Part shown: positions 34,032-43,950 of the stretch, piece after piece | Position numbering within the stretch: the stretch's first letter is position 1 | Layout of the letters: every line of letters starts with the position of its first letter | DNA from: Alkanindiges illinoisensis | GTDB taxonomy: Bacteria; Pseudomonadota; Gammaproteobacteria; Pseudomonadales; Moraxellaceae | Direction of reading: 5' to 3' | Assembly (NCBI RefSeq): GCF_004377485.1 | Contig: NZ_SNTY01000010.1 | Span: 18,471 to 82,470 of the forward strand | DNA: 64,000 bases | Notes under the pieces: model-generated | The model's input: the letters and a program-made list of their open reading frames with translations, nothing else | Told to the model about the DNA's origin: nothing | Database searches by the model: none | Made by a program: the position numbers and the translations under genes

Positions 34032-35885
34032 TTATTTACGACCAGCACGTTTACGATCATTTTCTGTCAGGAATTTCTTGCGCAGACGAATGGATTTCGG
34101 GGTAACTTCAACCAGTTCGTCGTCTTCTATAAATTCCAGTGCCTGTTCCAGCGTATACTTGATTGCCGGGGTCAGGGTTAATGCTTCATCTGTACCACTG
34201 GCACGTACGTTGGTGAGCTGCTTGGCTTTGGTTGGGTTAACCACCATGTCATCGCCACGGGAGTTAATGCCCACGATCATGCCTTCATATACTTCAAGCT
34301 GTGGCTCGGCAAACAAACGGCCACGGTCCTGCAAGGTATACAATGCATAGGCCAGACAGGTGCCCTGAACCATGGAAATCAGCACACCATTCTGGCGCTT
34401 GGCCACTGTACCGGTTTTGGCTGGGCCATAATGCGAGAAACTGGAGGTCATGATACCGGAACCGGACGTCATGGTCAGGAACTCGGAACGGAAACCAATC
34501 AGGCCACGCGAAGGCACAGTGGCTTCAATACGGATACGGCCTTTGCCGTCTACTTCCATATTGGTCAGCTCGCCACGGCGGTTACCCATTTGCTCCATCA
34601 CGCCGCCCTGATGCTGCTCTTCCACATCAAAGGTCACGTTTTCAAACGGCTCATTGAGCACACCGTCAATTTCTTTCATGATCACTTCAGGACGCGATAC
34701 ACCCAGCTCAAAGCCTTCGCGACGCATGTTTTCAATCAGTACTGACAAGTGCAGCTCGCCACGACCCGAGACCTTGAAGCGGTCTGGAGAATCAGTGTCT
34801 TCGACACGCAGCGCCACGTTGTGAATCAGCTCACGTTCCAGACGCTCACGGATGTTGCGCGAGGTCACAAACTTGCCTTCTTTACCAGCAAATGGCGAGT
34901 TGTTGACCTGAAAGGTCATGGAAACAGTGGGCTCATCCACAGACAGCGGCGGCAATGCTTCAACGGCTTTCGGATCACAAATGGTGTCAGAAATGTTGAG
35001 CGCATCAATACCAGTAATACAGATAATGTCACCAGCAGAGGCTTCTGGCACTTCCAGGCGCTCAAGGCCATGATAGCCCATGATTTGCAGGATACGGCCA
35101 TTACGCTTGTTGCCTTCTTTGTCTACCACAACCACCGGGGTATTGGTCTTTACCGCACCGCGCTGGATACGGCCAATCCCGATCACGCCCACAAAGCTGT
35201 TGTAATCCAGGCTGGAAATTTGCATCTGGAATGGGCCATCAACGTCAACCTTTGGCGGCTCAACAATATCAACAATCGTCTGGAACAACGGGGTCATGTC
35301 CTCAGCCATATCGGCTGGATCATTACCGGCAATCCCGTTTAATGCAGAGGCATATACCACCGGGAAATCCAGCTGTTCATCGCTGGCACCCAGATTGTCA
35401 AACAGGTCAAATACCTGATCCATCACCCAGTCAGGACGCGCGCCCGGACGGTCAATCTTGTTCAGTACAACAATAGGCTTTAGGCCACGGGCAAAGGCTT
35501 TTTGCGTTACAAAGCGGGTTTGCGGCATTGGGCCGTCCTGTGCATCCACCAGAAGCAGTACGCAGTCCACCATGGACATCACGCGCTCTACTTCACCACC
35601 GAAGTCGGCGTGTCCCGGTGTATCCACAATATTGATACGGTATTCCTGATTGGTACGCTTATCTAACCACTTAATGGCCGTATTCTTGGCCAGAATGGTA
35701 ATACCACGCTCACTTTCCAGCGCGTTGGAATCCATCACACGCTCAATTTCACCAGCACGGTCGCCCAGCGCGCCAGACTGTTGCAACAATTTGTCGACCA
35801 GTGTGGTTTTGCCATGGTCAACGTGCGCAATAATGGCAATATTGCGTAAATCTTTTACACTTGAATCACTTGCATTAGATGACAT
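34032..35885 (-). CDS. typA: Ribosome-associated GTPase TypA/BipA
   Basis: A 617-residue translational GTPase that acts in 50S assembly and stress growth. The G domain (about 1-200) shows '[17 protein letters not shown]', '[12 protein letters not shown]' and the guanine-specificity 'NKID'. Domains II-IV and the BipA-specific C-terminal domain ('[13 protein letters not shown]', '[11 protein letters not shown]') follow. Length is normal. It is monocistronic and terminated independently. A long overlapping open frame on the other strand (34749-35342) is a codon-bias shadow. Confidence 0.97.
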   Translation of the reverse strand: MSSNASDSSVKDLRNIAIIAHVDHGKTTLVDKLLQQSGALGDRAGEIERVMDSNALESERGITILAKNTAIKWLDKRTNQEYRINIVDTPGHADFGGEVERVMSMVDCVLLLVDAQDGPMPQTRFVTQKAFARGLKPIVVLNKIDRPGARPDWVMDQVFDLFDNLGASDEQLDFPVVYASALNGIAGNDPADMAEDMTPLFQTIVDIVEPPKVDVDGPFQMQISSLDYNSFVGVIGIGRIQRGAVKTNTPVVVVDKEGNKRNGRILQIMGYHGLERLEVPEASAGDIICITGIDALNISDTICDPKAVEALPPLSVDEPTVSMTFQVNNSPFAGKEGKFVTSRNIRERLERELIHNVALRVEDTDSPDRFKVSGRGELHLSVLIENMRREGFELGVSRPEVIMKEIDGVLNEPFENVTFDVEEQHQGGVMEQMGNRRGELTNMEVDGKGRIRIEATVPSRGLIGFRSEFLTMTSGSGIMTSSFSHYGPAKTGTVAKRQNGVLISMVQGTCLAYALYTLQDRGRLFAEPQLEVYEGMIVGINSRGDDMVVNPTKAKQLTNVRASGTDEALTLTPAIKYTLEQALEFIEDDELVEVTPKSIRLRKKFLTENDRKRAGRK

Positions 35886-36193
35886 TCAATTAAATCCGGT
35901 AGTTTGTACACAGGTATGTACACAGTTTATTTTACTAGCACCCATCTGAATGCAAGCAACTAAAAATTTGGACGCGAAATTATATCAGAGAACCGGTTAC
36001 AGCATTGGTTTTTTTAAACCCCTCATACTGGTTACTTTGTAACCACTCCATCGGGCCAGAAAAATCAGTTCAAACTTTTTCATCTTGCCTTGATTCTAAA
36101 GGTTTAGATTTTCATTGTGACGCACGCAGAATTCACAAGCCAAGTTCTGCTAAAATTTCAGTTTTTACACCAGATACATTACAGGGGCATGGC
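35886..36193. other. Divergent region between typA and rsmC
   Basis: About 300 bases. TTTGTACACAGGTATGTACACAG near 35903-35925 contains a tandem/inverted TGTACA motif pair that could belong to the typA promoter. An open frame from 36005 runs into rsmC but lacks a ribosome-binding site and gives a non-family N-terminus, so the region is treated as noncoding. Confidence 0.35.
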
Positions 36194-37225
36194 ATGGATC
36201 CGCGCAGCGAAGTAATTTTACGGCAGCTCGATTTTTTTAAAGGCACCGTATTACTGGCAGGCCTGCCAGCCGATCAACTCATTCACGCACTAAAGCCACA
36301 ACTTACCAGCGTATGTGCATGGTCTTGGCACTTTGGTGAATACAGTGTCTTGAAGCAGCTTGACAGTAACTGCCAGTTTTCAGCCGAGCCACCGGATCAG
36401 CAGTTTGATCAGGCCATTATCTTTTTGCCCAAATCAAAAGAACTCACCGATTATTTATTACAGCGCATTGCCAGCCGCTTAAAACCACAAGGCCAGTTGT
36501 TTCTGGTGGGTGAAAAACGGGCTGGCATTGAACGTGCCGCCAAGCAGTTACAGCCGTATGGCAAAACATTAAAGCTGGACAGCGCGCGGCATTGCCAACT
36601 GTGGCAATGTATTTTGTCTGCCCCAGTCGCTGACAAACCACTGGCTGCCTGGGCCAAAACCTTTGTGCTGGAGCAGTTTAACCAACTTAAAGTCGTAAGC
36701 CTACCCGGTGTGTTTAGTCATGGTCATCTGGATATCGGCACTGCCCTGCTGTTACAGCATCTGGATAAACTACCCAAAGGTGACTTACTGGATTTCGGCT
36801 GTGGCGCTGGCGTGATTGGCTGTTTCCTAAAGCAAAAATATTCACAGCAAACAGTGCATTTTCTGGATGTGGATGCGTTTGCACTGGCTGCGACCCGCTT
36901 AAGTCTGGCTGCCAACCAGATTGCTGAGGATGATGGCATTCACCTGATTGCCGGACGTGGTATTGCTGATGCCCCGCAAAATCTGGGCGCCATTATTAGC
37001 AATCCGCCGTTTCATCAGGGCATTCACACCAGCTATAAAGCCAGTGAAGATTTGCTCACGCAGGCTGTGCTGCACCTTAACCCTGCACCTTATTCAGGAA
37101 GTGAATTAAGAATTGTTGCCAACAGCTTTTTAAAATATCCTCCGCTGCTCAAAACCCATTTTGGCCATTGTCATGTCCTTGCACATGGACAGGGCTTTCA
37201 TGTGTACCAAGCCAAACGCAGCTAG
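36194..37225 (+). CDS. rsmC: 16S rRNA (guanine1207-N2)-methyltransferase RsmC
   Basis: A 343-residue enzyme that methylates G1207 of 16S rRNA in the small subunit. The start at 36194 (MDPRSEVILRQ) follows CAGGGGC and is where the family begins; the longer frame from 36005 adds unrelated residues. It has the degenerate N-terminal methyltransferase-like domain and the active C-terminal domain with 'GDLLDFGCGAGVIGCFL' (SAM binding, about residue 200) and the catalytic N-P-P-F motif ('ISNPPFHQGIHT', about 267). It is followed by the permease gene after 70 bases. Confidence 0.93.
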   Translation: MDPRSEVILRQLDFFKGTVLLAGLPADQLIHALKPQLTSVCAWSWHFGEYSVLKQLDSNCQFSAEPPDQQFDQAIIFLPKSKELTDYLLQRIASRLKPQGQLFLVGEKRAGIERAAKQLQPYGKTLKLDSARHCQLWQCILSAPVADKPLAAWAKTFVLEQFNQLKVVSLPGVFSHGHLDIGTALLLQHLDKLPKGDLLDFGCGAGVIGCFLKQKYSQQTVHFLDVDAFALAATRLSLAANQIAEDDGIHLIAGRGIADAPQNLGAIISNPPFHQGIHTSYKASEDLLTQAVLHLNPAPYSGSELRIVANSFLKYPPLLKTHFGHCHVLAHGQGFHVYQAKRS

Positions 37226-37295
37226 TTTTGCGCTGGTTGTCTCCCATAAACCTGTTGTTTCATACTGCCTTATTTAACCGGATATTTTCTTTATC

Positions 37296-38762
37296 ATGGC
37301 CAGCTCACACCCTGAAGCACCGCACTTACAGCGCAAACTCAAAGCCCGCCATTTAAATATGATTGCCATTGGTGGCTCCATTGGCACTGGCCTGTTTCTG
37401 GCATCCGGCAGTACCATTGCTGCGGCTGGCCCGGCAGGTGCATTGCTGGCCTATGCGCTGATTGGCGTAATGGTGTTTTTCCTAATGACCAGTCTGGGCG
37501 AAATGGCAGCTTACCAGCCGGTCGCCGGATCATTTTCCACTTATGGCGAACGCTATGTGGAAAAAGGCTTTGGTTTCGCGCTGGGCTGGAACTTCTGGTA
37601 CAACTGGGCAGTGACCATTGCTGCCGAGCTGGTTGCTGCACAGATCATCATGGGTTTCTGGTTCCCTGAGGTGAATGGCATCGTGTGGAGTGGCGGCTTT
37701 CTGGCGCTGATGTTTTTGCTCAATGTGATTTCAGTCAAAGGCTTTGGTGAAAGTGAATTCTGGTTTTCACTGGTTAAAGTCATTGCCGTAATTATTTTCA
37801 TTGGGCTTGGGCTGGCCAGTATTTTTGGCCTGATGCATGGCGTACAATCGCCCGGCTTTAGCAACTGGACGCATGGTGATGCCCCATTTGTAGGTGGCCT
37901 GCAAGCCATGGTTGGCGTTGCCATGATTGCCGGGTTTTCCTTTCAGGGCACTGAGCTGATTGGGGTGGCCGCTGGTGAATCAGAAAACCCCAAAAAGACC
38001 ATTCCACTCGCCATCAAGCAGCTATTCTGGCGCATTCTGATGTTTTACATCCTGGCCATTTTTGTGATTGGTACGCTAATTCCCTACGATGACCCGCGTT
38101 TGCTGCAAGCCGCCAGCAATAATGACATCACGGTATCACCATTTACCCTGCTGTTTGAACGTGCCGGTTTTGCCTTTGCCGCCAGTGTCATGAATGCCGT
38201 CATCCTGACTGCCATTTTGTCGGCTGGAAATTCCGGCATGTATGCGTCAACCCGCATGCTGTATAACCTGGCCAAAGAAGGCAATGCGCCGCGAACTTTT
38301 GCCAGACTCAGTAAAAACGGTGTGCCTCGAAACGCCTTGCTGGCAACTACGCTAATTGGTGCCTTGTGTTTTTTAAGCACCTTTATTGGGGACAAACAGG
38401 TGTATGTCTGGTTGCTGAATACCTCAGGTATGTGCGGCTTTATTGTGTGGCTTGGTATTGCGGTAGCCCATTACCGCTTTCGCAAGGGCTATATTGCACA
38501 AGGCTATCAGCTTAGCGAATTGCTCTATCAAGCCAAGTTTTTCCCGTTTGGCCCACTGTTTGCCTTTGCCCTATGCCTGTTTATTACCCTGGGACAAAAC
38601 TATCAGGCTTTTATTGGTAAACACATCGACTGGCAAGGTATTATTTCGGCTTACATCAGCATTCCCATTTTTCTGGCCATCTGGCTGGGCTATCGCTGGA
38701 AGTACAAGACGCGATTTGTTGCCTATACCGAAATGGATGTGCGGCCTTACCGGGGCGATTAA
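37296..38762 (+). CDS. Amino acid permease (LysP-like, APC family)
   Basis: A 488-residue protein with about 12 membrane helices. 'IGGSIGTGLFLASGSTIAAAGPAGALLAYALIG' is the substrate-binding first helix of the APC superfamily, split here by its glycines; 'GFSFQGTELIGVAAGESENP' (TM6 region) and 'AGNSGMYASTRMLYNLA' are standard. The sequence resembles the lysine-specific permease LysP, but specificity is not proven by sequence. It is transcribed in the same direction as rsmC, 70 bases downstream, and has no clear terminator before the convergent next gene. Confidence 0.85.
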   Translation: MASSHPEAPHLQRKLKARHLNMIAIGGSIGTGLFLASGSTIAAAGPAGALLAYALIGVMVFFLMTSLGEMAAYQPVAGSFSTYGERYVEKGFGFALGWNFWYNWAVTIAAELVAAQIIMGFWFPEVNGIVWSGGFLALMFLLNVISVKGFGESEFWFSLVKVIAVIIFIGLGLASIFGLMHGVQSPGFSNWTHGDAPFVGGLQAMVGVAMIAGFSFQGTELIGVAAGESENPKKTIPLAIKQLFWRILMFYILAIFVIGTLIPYDDPRLLQAASNNDITVSPFTLLFERAGFAFAASVMNAVILTAILSAGNSGMYASTRMLYNLAKEGNAPRTFARLSKNGVPRNALLATTLIGALCFLSTFIGDKQVYVWLLNTSGMCGFIVWLGIAVAHYRFRKGYIAQGYQLSELLYQAKFFPFGPLFAFALCLFITLGQNYQAFIGKHIDWQGIISAYISIPIFLAIWLGYRWKYKTRFVAYTEMDVRPYRGD

Positions 38763-38880
38763 ACCGCACTGCCCGGCACATACTCTCCAAAGCACGTTCC
38801 AAAGCAATTTCCCGATAATAGCGGCAAGATTTACCCTTAGTTACTACAAAAAATGCTGCTGATTAAACAAGCCCCTGTTA

Positions 38881-39306
38881 TCAGGCAGTGGGTTTGTTTT
38901 GCTCATTGATCTCCTGCTCTTCCACTCTTTCTTCAATTTTCTCACAGGCTTCTTTTGCCAGCTTCAGGTATTTCTCCCTGAATTTTTCTAACGATGCGGC
39001 ATCCATGTCTTCCAGATTTAACAAGCTATTATCTGCGGCCTGCTTAACCCGGATCAGTTCATCCAGTTTAAGCTGAATCGCCGTGGTGTCAGTATTCTGG
39101 GTATTCTGGATTAAAAACACCATCAGAAAGGTAATGATGGTTGTCCCCGTATTGATCACCAGTTGCCAGGTATCACTGTAATGGAAAATCGGCCCGGACA
39201 CTGCCCAGACAATCACCACCAGCGTGGCAATCAAAAAGGTTACTGGTCGGCCTGAATACTTGGCAGCCTGCTTGGCCAACCCTTCATACATATGCGTCAT
39301 GCTCAT
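38881..39306 (-). CDS. Low-affinity iron permease family protein
   Basis: A 141-residue inner-membrane protein with two hydrophobic segments (about 22-42 and 48-68, 'TTIITFLMVFLIQNTQNTDT') and a charged C-terminal coiled coil ('LDELIRVKQAADNSLL', 'EACEKIEERVEEQE'). The core pattern 'FLIQNTQNTDTTAIQLKLDE' is that of the family named after the fungal low-affinity iron permease. The bacterial members are not well studied. It is convergent with the permease gene. Confidence 0.8.
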   Translation of the reverse strand: MSMTHMYEGLAKQAAKYSGRPVTFLIATLVVIVWAVSGPIFHYSDTWQLVINTGTTIITFLMVFLIQNTQNTDTTAIQLKLDELIRVKQAADNSLLNLEDMDAASLEKFREKYLKLAKEACEKIEERVEEQEINEQNKPTA

Positions 39307-39590
39307 AATCTGTATCCTGTTTTTATCAGTTGTATGCTTAAAATAATCTTAAAATTTGATGATTAATGCGAGCATAGTTTTTTTATAATTTGTTGATTAA
39401 ACGTGACTTGCTGATCAAACCTAGCATCATAGTCCTAGATTTTTCCCTGATATAACAGCATGCGTTTTTGCCCTGTGGCGGAAGGTGTTGCATTTGTGCA
39501 GATTCAACTTATAATAACTACCCCGAGTAAACCAGCTATTCTCAAGCGATATGCCGATTTACCAGATTCCCTGATTTTAACCACTTAAAA

Positions 39591-39639
39591 GGAGGATGTT
39601 GTGCTAAACCCTAATTTGAAGAAAAACCTGACTGTTTAG
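39591..39639 (+). promoter_or_regulatory. Possible leader peptide upstream of rtcB
   Basis: AGGAGG at 39591-39596 lies 4 bases before a GTG at 39601 that opens a 12-codon frame (MLNPNLKKNLTV) ending with TAG at 39637. The strong ribosome-binding site and the following terminator structures suggest a translated leader, but no run of control codons is obvious beyond three Asn and three Leu. Confidence 0.4.
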
Positions 39640-39733
39640 CAAACATCTGCCTGTTCGGATGTTTGCCAGACTTAAAAACGGTAAATATCCGAATGCATAA
39701 GCCAAAAGCTCAGCATTCGCTGGGTTTTTTTAT
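39637..39733 (+). promoter_or_regulatory. Leader with hairpin, antiterminator-like pairing and intrinsic terminator
   Basis: A 9-bp stem (GCAAACATC 39639-39647 with GATGTTTGC 39658-39666) is followed by a classic terminator: AAAAGCTCAGC (39704-39714), loop ATTC, GCTGGGTTTTT (39719-39729) and a T-run. The segment CGAATGC (39690-39696) can pair with GCATTCG (39713-39719), which would destroy the terminator stem. This alternative pairing is what an attenuator needs. It lies 120 bases before rtcB. Confidence 0.45.
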
Positions 39734-39850
39734 ACCTGAAAAAATCCCTAAGGCCAGACGTAGCCCGGTTAGCACCGCAAGGTTTTCAAGGGGCACATGT
39801 GCGCTGCCGTTGATATTTACCATGATCAATTTTTTAAATGGAAAATAATC

Positions 39851-41080
39851 ATGGCCATACAAATGACCATTAACGCCAGAGATGATGCCCAGATCCTTGA
39901 CAATCCGGGCTATGGTGTTCCTATCAAGATTTTCACCACAGATATCGACGCGGATGCCATTGAGCAGCTTAAGAAAGTAGCGCGATTGCAGTTTATTCAT
40001 TCGCATGTGGCAGTAATGCCGGATGTTCACTTAGGGATTGGTGCCACAGTCGGCAGTGTAATCCCCACCAAAAATGCCATTATTCCTGCGGCCGTTGGTG
40101 TGGATATTGGTTGCGGCATGAATGCAGTGCGGCTTGGCTTAAATGCCAGCCAATTGCCGGATGACTTGCGCCGTATCCGCAGTGATATTGAACGCAAGGT
40201 GCCTGTCGGTTTTGCCCTGCACAAACAGGTCAAGGCCAAGGCCTCAACCCTTAGCCCGCTGGACAAACGCCTGAATACTATTATTGCCAAGCATCCGGGC
40301 CTGAAACGCATGCTGAAAAATTTTGACCAAACCTGGCAAAAACAGCTCGGCACTTTGGGTGGTGGCAACCACTTTATTGAACTGTGTGTGGATGAGCAGG
40401 CTCAGGTCTGGGTTATGTTGCATTCCGGCAGCCGTGGACTTGGTAATTGCATTGGCACCTACTTTATTGAACTGGCCAAAAAGGAAGCCCAGCATCGCTT
40501 TGGTCATGTACCTGATAAGGACTTGTCGTATTTTGCAGAAGGCTCTGCCAGTTTTGATGACTATGTCGAAGCCGTGCACTGGGCACAGGATTATGCTTAT
40601 GAAAACCGCCGTGAAATGATGCAGCTGGTTTTAGAAGCCATCCGTCCCCATTTTCCACCGTTTCAGTTATCCAAGGAAGCAGTGAACTGTCATCATAATT
40701 ATGTCCAGCAGGAGCAGCATTTTGGTGAAAATGTCTTTGTGACCCGCAAAGGCGCTATTCGCGCAGCAACAGATGAACTGGGTATTATTCCCGGATCAAT
40801 GGGCACAAAATCCTACATTGTGCGTGGCAAGGGTAATCCTGAATCGTTTTGTTCCTGCTCGCATGGCGCAGGCCGTAAAATGAGCCGAAGCAAGGCCAAG
40901 CGCTTGTTTACCCCTGATGACCTGAGCCTGCAAACTCAAGGTATTGAATGCCGTAAGGATGGTGGCGTAGTCGATGAGATTCCCGCAGCCTACAAGGACA
41001 TTGATCAGGTAATGGCTAACCAGACCGATCTGGTTGAAGTGGTTCATACCTTAAAACAGGTTTTATGTGTGAAAGGTTAA
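39851..41080 (+). CDS. rtcB: RNA-splicing ligase RtcB
   Basis: A 409-residue manganese-dependent ligase that joins 2',3'-cyclic phosphate and 5'-hydroxyl RNA ends with GTP. The active-site residues are visible: 'GVDIGCGMNAVR' (metal-binding cysteine region, about 80-91), 'LGGGNHFIEL', 'MLHSGSRGLGN', 'CHHNYVQQE' and, near the C-terminus, 'CSCSHGAGRKMSR' with the histidine that carries GMP. The start at 39851 begins MAIQMTINARDDAQIL; the ribosome-binding site is weak. There is no RtcA or RtcR gene nearby. A small gene follows 27 bases after its stop. Confidence 0.94.
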   Translation: MAIQMTINARDDAQILDNPGYGVPIKIFTTDIDADAIEQLKKVARLQFIHSHVAVMPDVHLGIGATVGSVIPTKNAIIPAAVGVDIGCGMNAVRLGLNASQLPDDLRRIRSDIERKVPVGFALHKQVKAKASTLSPLDKRLNTIIAKHPGLKRMLKNFDQTWQKQLGTLGGGNHFIELCVDEQAQVWVMLHSGSRGLGNCIGTYFIELAKKEAQHRFGHVPDKDLSYFAEGSASFDDYVEAVHWAQDYAYENRREMMQLVLEAIRPHFPPFQLSKEAVNCHHNYVQQEQHFGENVFVTRKGAIRAATDELGIIPGSMGTKSYIVRGKGNPESFCSCSHGAGRKMSRSKAKRLFTPDDLSLQTQGIECRKDGGVVDEIPAAYKDIDQVMANQTDLVEVVHTLKQVLCVKG

Positions 41081-41107
41081 AGACTTAACATTTGTCAGGA
41101 GCAAACC

Positions 41108-41275
41108 ATGAAAGTTAAAAAAATGCCAGCGTTTCAGGAACGCAATCATCTGGCGCTGCATCCACTCCTGCATAAAAGTGGCGTGCATCACAAGCAGGAT
41201 GTCGATGTAGCCAGAATGCGTGAGCGCCGCGCCACCAAGCAACGTCTTAAGAAGAATTTATGGGAGGATTCTTAA
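41108..41275 (+). CDS. Small basic protein downstream of rtcB
   Basis: A 55-residue protein with a good ribosome-binding site (CAGGAGCAAACC-ATG) beginning MKVKKMPAFQERNHLALHPL and ending in a basic helix ('RERRATKQRLKKNLW') plus E-D-S. It has several histidines and about a quarter basic residues, so it may bind nucleic acid. It is 27 bases after rtcB and followed by a strong terminator, so it is almost certainly co-transcribed with rtcB. Not recognised by name; a link to RNA repair is a guess from position only. Confidence 0.75.
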   Translation: MKVKKMPAFQERNHLALHPLLHKSGVHHKQDVDVARMRERRATKQRLKKNLWEDS

Positions 41276-41311
41276 ATGAATCAAGTTATTTTTATACTTA
41301 ACCCCTTCAAC

Positions 41312-41341
41312 AAAAAAGCTGCAGTGATTGCGGCTTTTTTT
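41312..41341 (+). terminator. Intrinsic terminator of the rtcB unit
   Basis: A 12-bp stem with one G-T pair (AAAAAAGCTGCA / TTGCGGCTTTTTT) around a 4-5 base loop, followed by T-rich sequence; 36 bases after the small gene. Confidence 0.88.
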
Positions 41342-41374
41342 ATAGATTCACAGCTCAATCATACTTGGCAATTT

Positions 41375-42492
41375 TTAGTTGGCAGGCACCTGATCAGCCG
41401 GAACAATTACCGTGCGGCTACCCTTAATTACCGCATAAACACGGCGGTTTAAGGCACGGCCATTTGGGGTGGCATTGGTTGCAATCGGGCTATCCCAAGC
41501 AAAACCCTGTGTGGTCAAGCGGCTAGAATTGATACCAAATACATTTAGTAGCATGCTTTTTACTGCATTAGCACGTGCCAGCGCCAGACGCTTATTTAAC
41601 TGACGGGAACCGGTATTGTCAGTATGGCCTTCAATTGTGGCTGAGGCGTTAGGATACTCCTGCAACTTGGTCGCAACCTTGGCCACTTCAGGCTTGTACT
41701 GCGCCTTGATCACCGACTTGTTGGTATCAAAGAAAATCCGCAATTCCATGCGTAAGTCTTCGGTCAACTCTTTTGGCGGTAAAGGTGCTGGTACTGGAGT
41801 TGGTGCAGGCACTACAACAGGTGACGGTGGAGCAACTGACTCAACCGGAGCAACGGGTACTGCTGGTTTTAAGTGACCACCCAATACCAGATTCAGACCA
41901 GCAATTGCCTGTGGTTCCCAGATTTTATTGTCAAAGTTATAAATAGCCCGGCCTTCGTTGCGAATTGATAATGAATCACTCACACGCCAGAAACCCCCCA
42001 GCCCTACATTACCAATCGTGTCTGTAGATTCAGTGCCTACATTGCCCGCAATGTCATCGCTTTCATACTTGGCCTGACCGCCACCCAGCATCACATAAGG
42101 CTTAATTTTGCTGCCATAGTTTTTAGTGATCAAATCAGAGGTCACATAAAAATTACCCAGCAGGTTTTTCTGCTTGGCATCTTAGGTATCAGTGGTCAGG
42201 CTGTAGTACCGTTTTTCAATTTAGCATCAGCACGGGTTTCACCGTATTCCACTTCAAAACCAAGCCATGGTGTGAGTTCCAGGCCAATTGCTGCACTGGT
42301 ATACACATCATTATCCAGTTGGTAGCCTGTGCTGGCCTGATTCACATTAAACTGTTCAGTACGTTCACGCTTCTTTGCATTATCGGGATATCAGGTATAA
42401 CCCAGAATCAGCGGGCTCACCGTAACACCTGCTGTAGCCGCAGTAAAAGGAATAGCCATTAACATCGCCAGCACAGCACGACTTAATTGCAT
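41375..42492 (-). pseudogene. Decayed OmpA-family outer-membrane protein (paralogue of 42769-43950)
   Basis: The gene begins with a signal peptide at 42492 (MQLSRAVLAMLMAIPFTAAT, good GGAGAG upstream) and runs alongside the intact paralogue. At 42391-42393 a TGA stands where the paralogue has TGG (L-G-Y-x-W-Y-P). Later, near 42190-42215, the frame shifts, and a TAA at 42182-42184 precedes the downstream frame. The remaining frame (41375-42145) still encodes the last barrel strands, a Pro/Ala/Val linker and an intact OmpA peptidoglycan-binding domain ('[20 protein letters not shown]'). Full-length protein cannot be made; re-initiation would lack a signal peptide. Confidence 0.88.
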
Positions 42493-42710
42493 CAATCTCT
42501 CCAGAGTTGTAAGAATTTATTAACAACGCGAAGGATAGTTGAAGCTAATTATAAACAAAATAGGTAACAAAATATTTTTACCCAATAGCGTATAAGTGTC
42601 GCAAACAATGAATTTAAATAACCATGCGGTACTAAACATGTATTTTTTCGCTAACACTAATTCATAATATTTTTATAGCTAAAAACAAATTTTATTTAAA
42701 AATTTCAGGC

Positions 42711-42742
42711 AAAAAAATAGCCGCACAGGGCGACTATTTTTT
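42711..42742 (-). terminator. Intrinsic terminator between the two ompA-like genes
   Basis: Stem AAAAAAATAG-C-CGC / GCG-A-CTATTTTTT with one mismatch, 27 bases past the stop of the intact ompA-like gene on the minus strand. Confidence 0.75.
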
Positions 42743-42768
42743 AATCAACTACTTGCAATACGTGAGAA

Positions 42769-43950
42769 TTACTGAGTAGTAGCAGTAGTAGATGGTGCAG
42801 TGGTTGGAACCTGATCAGCAGGTACAGTCACAGTGCGGCTACCAGTGATTACTGCATAAACACGACGGTTCATTGCACGACCTTCTTTGGTGTTGTTCGG
42901 TGCAATTGGGCGATCCCATGCATAACCTTGGGTAGTCAGGCGGCTGCCATCGATACCGTACTGGCTAACCAGCATAGATTTCACAGAATTAGCACGTGCA
43001 ACAGACAGACGCTCGTTCAGTTTACGTGGACCAGTGTTGTCAGTATGACCTTCAATCATTGCAGTTGCATTTGGATACTCTTGCAGTTTCTGAGCAACTT
43101 TGGCAACTTCTGGCTTGTACTGTTCTTTGATATTAGACTTGTTGGTATCAAAGAATACACGAAGTTCCATTTTCAGGTCTTCGGTCAGTTGTTGTGGCTC
43201 AGGAGTTGGCTCAGGAGTTGGCTCAACAACTGGTGGTGGTGGTGGTGCAACTGGCTCAACCGGAGCAACTGGAGCAGCAGGCTTCAGGTGACCGCCCAGA
43301 ACCACTTGCAGGGCAGCAATACCCTGGCCTTCCCACCAGTTATTGTCAAAGTTGTGCGTTGCACGAGCTTCAGTACGCAGGGTCAGTGCATCGTTCAATT
43401 GCCACAGCACACCGGCACCCAGGTTACCAATGGTGTCGTAAGAACGGTAGTCATAACCAGGGTTGTCTACAGTAATACGGCTGTAACCACCACCGATCAG
43501 GCCATAAGGCTTAATTTTGCTGTCGTAGTTACCAGTAAACACATCGGTAGTTGCAATCAGGTTACCGCTTAAAGTTTCATGCTTGGCATCGTAAGGAACG
43601 CCAGGATAGAAACCTGTGGTATTTGCAAACGGACCAGTTTTTGGACCAGTGTTATCTTCATTATGCTGAGCATCAGCTTTGGTTTGCTGGTATTCAACTT
43701 CAGCTTGCAACCATGGAGTCAGTTCCAGACCAATGGCAGCACCAACTGACAAGTCATCAGTCAGAGCAACGCCATTTGGCTTAAAGCCGCCACCACCACG
43801 GTTTAAAAGCGCCTCATCACGCATTTTGTCCTGAGTATCTTCAGGATACCAGTGGTAGCCCAGCATTAACGGAGTTACGGTTACACCTGCATTTGCGGCA
43901 GCAAATGGGGCTGCAACCAAGAGCGCGAGCGCAATACGAGTCAGTTTCAT
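42769..43950 (-). CDS. OmpA-family outer-membrane protein
   Basis: A 393-residue protein with signal peptide (cleaved after A-N-A, residue 21), an eight-strand barrel (about 22-225), a Pro/Glu/Val-rich hinge (about 235-260, with a P-T-P-E-P repeat) and a C-terminal OmpA domain (about 265-375) with '[20 protein letters not shown]' and '[10 protein letters not shown]', which binds peptidoglycan. The tail is Thr-rich. It resembles the main Acinetobacter OmpA/Omp38 type protein, and the barrel plus hinge plus wall-anchor order is complete. It is preceded by GGAGGA. Its decayed paralogue lies directly downstream. Confidence 0.93.
   Translation of the reverse strand: MKLTRIALALLVAAPFAAANAGVTVTPLMLGYHWYPEDTQDKMRDEALLNRGGGGFKPNGVALTDDLSVGAAIGLELTPWLQAEVEYQQTKADAQHNEDNTGPKTGPFANTTGFYPGVPYDAKHETLSGNLIATTDVFTGNYDSKIKPYGLIGGGYSRITVDNPGYDYRSYDTIGNLGAGVLWQLNDALTLRTEARATHNFDNNWWEGQGIAALQVVLGGHLKPAAPVAPVEPVAPPPPPVVEPTPEPTPEPQQLTEDLKMELRVFFDTNKSNIKEQYKPEVAKVAQKLQEYPNATAMIEGHTDNTGPRKLNERLSVARANSVKSMLVSQYGIDGSRLTTQGYAWDRPIAPNNTKEGRAMNRRVYAVITGSRTVTVPADQVPTTAPSTTATTQ

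Noticed and set aside
34749..35342. A 197-codon open frame antisense to typA
   Set aside because: It lies wholly within typA on the other strand, has no ribosome-binding site and is explained by codon bias of the real gene.
39470..39500. A possible sigma-54 promoter (TGGCGGAAGGTGTTGCA) before rtcB
   Set aside because: The GG to GC spacing is one base too long for sigma-54, and no RtcR-type activator gene is in the window.
41276..41450. An ATG overlapping the end of the small rtcB-linked gene and running about 58 codons
   Set aside because: It reads straight through the intrinsic terminator at 41312-41341 into the antisense of an OmpA gene and lacks a recognisable product.
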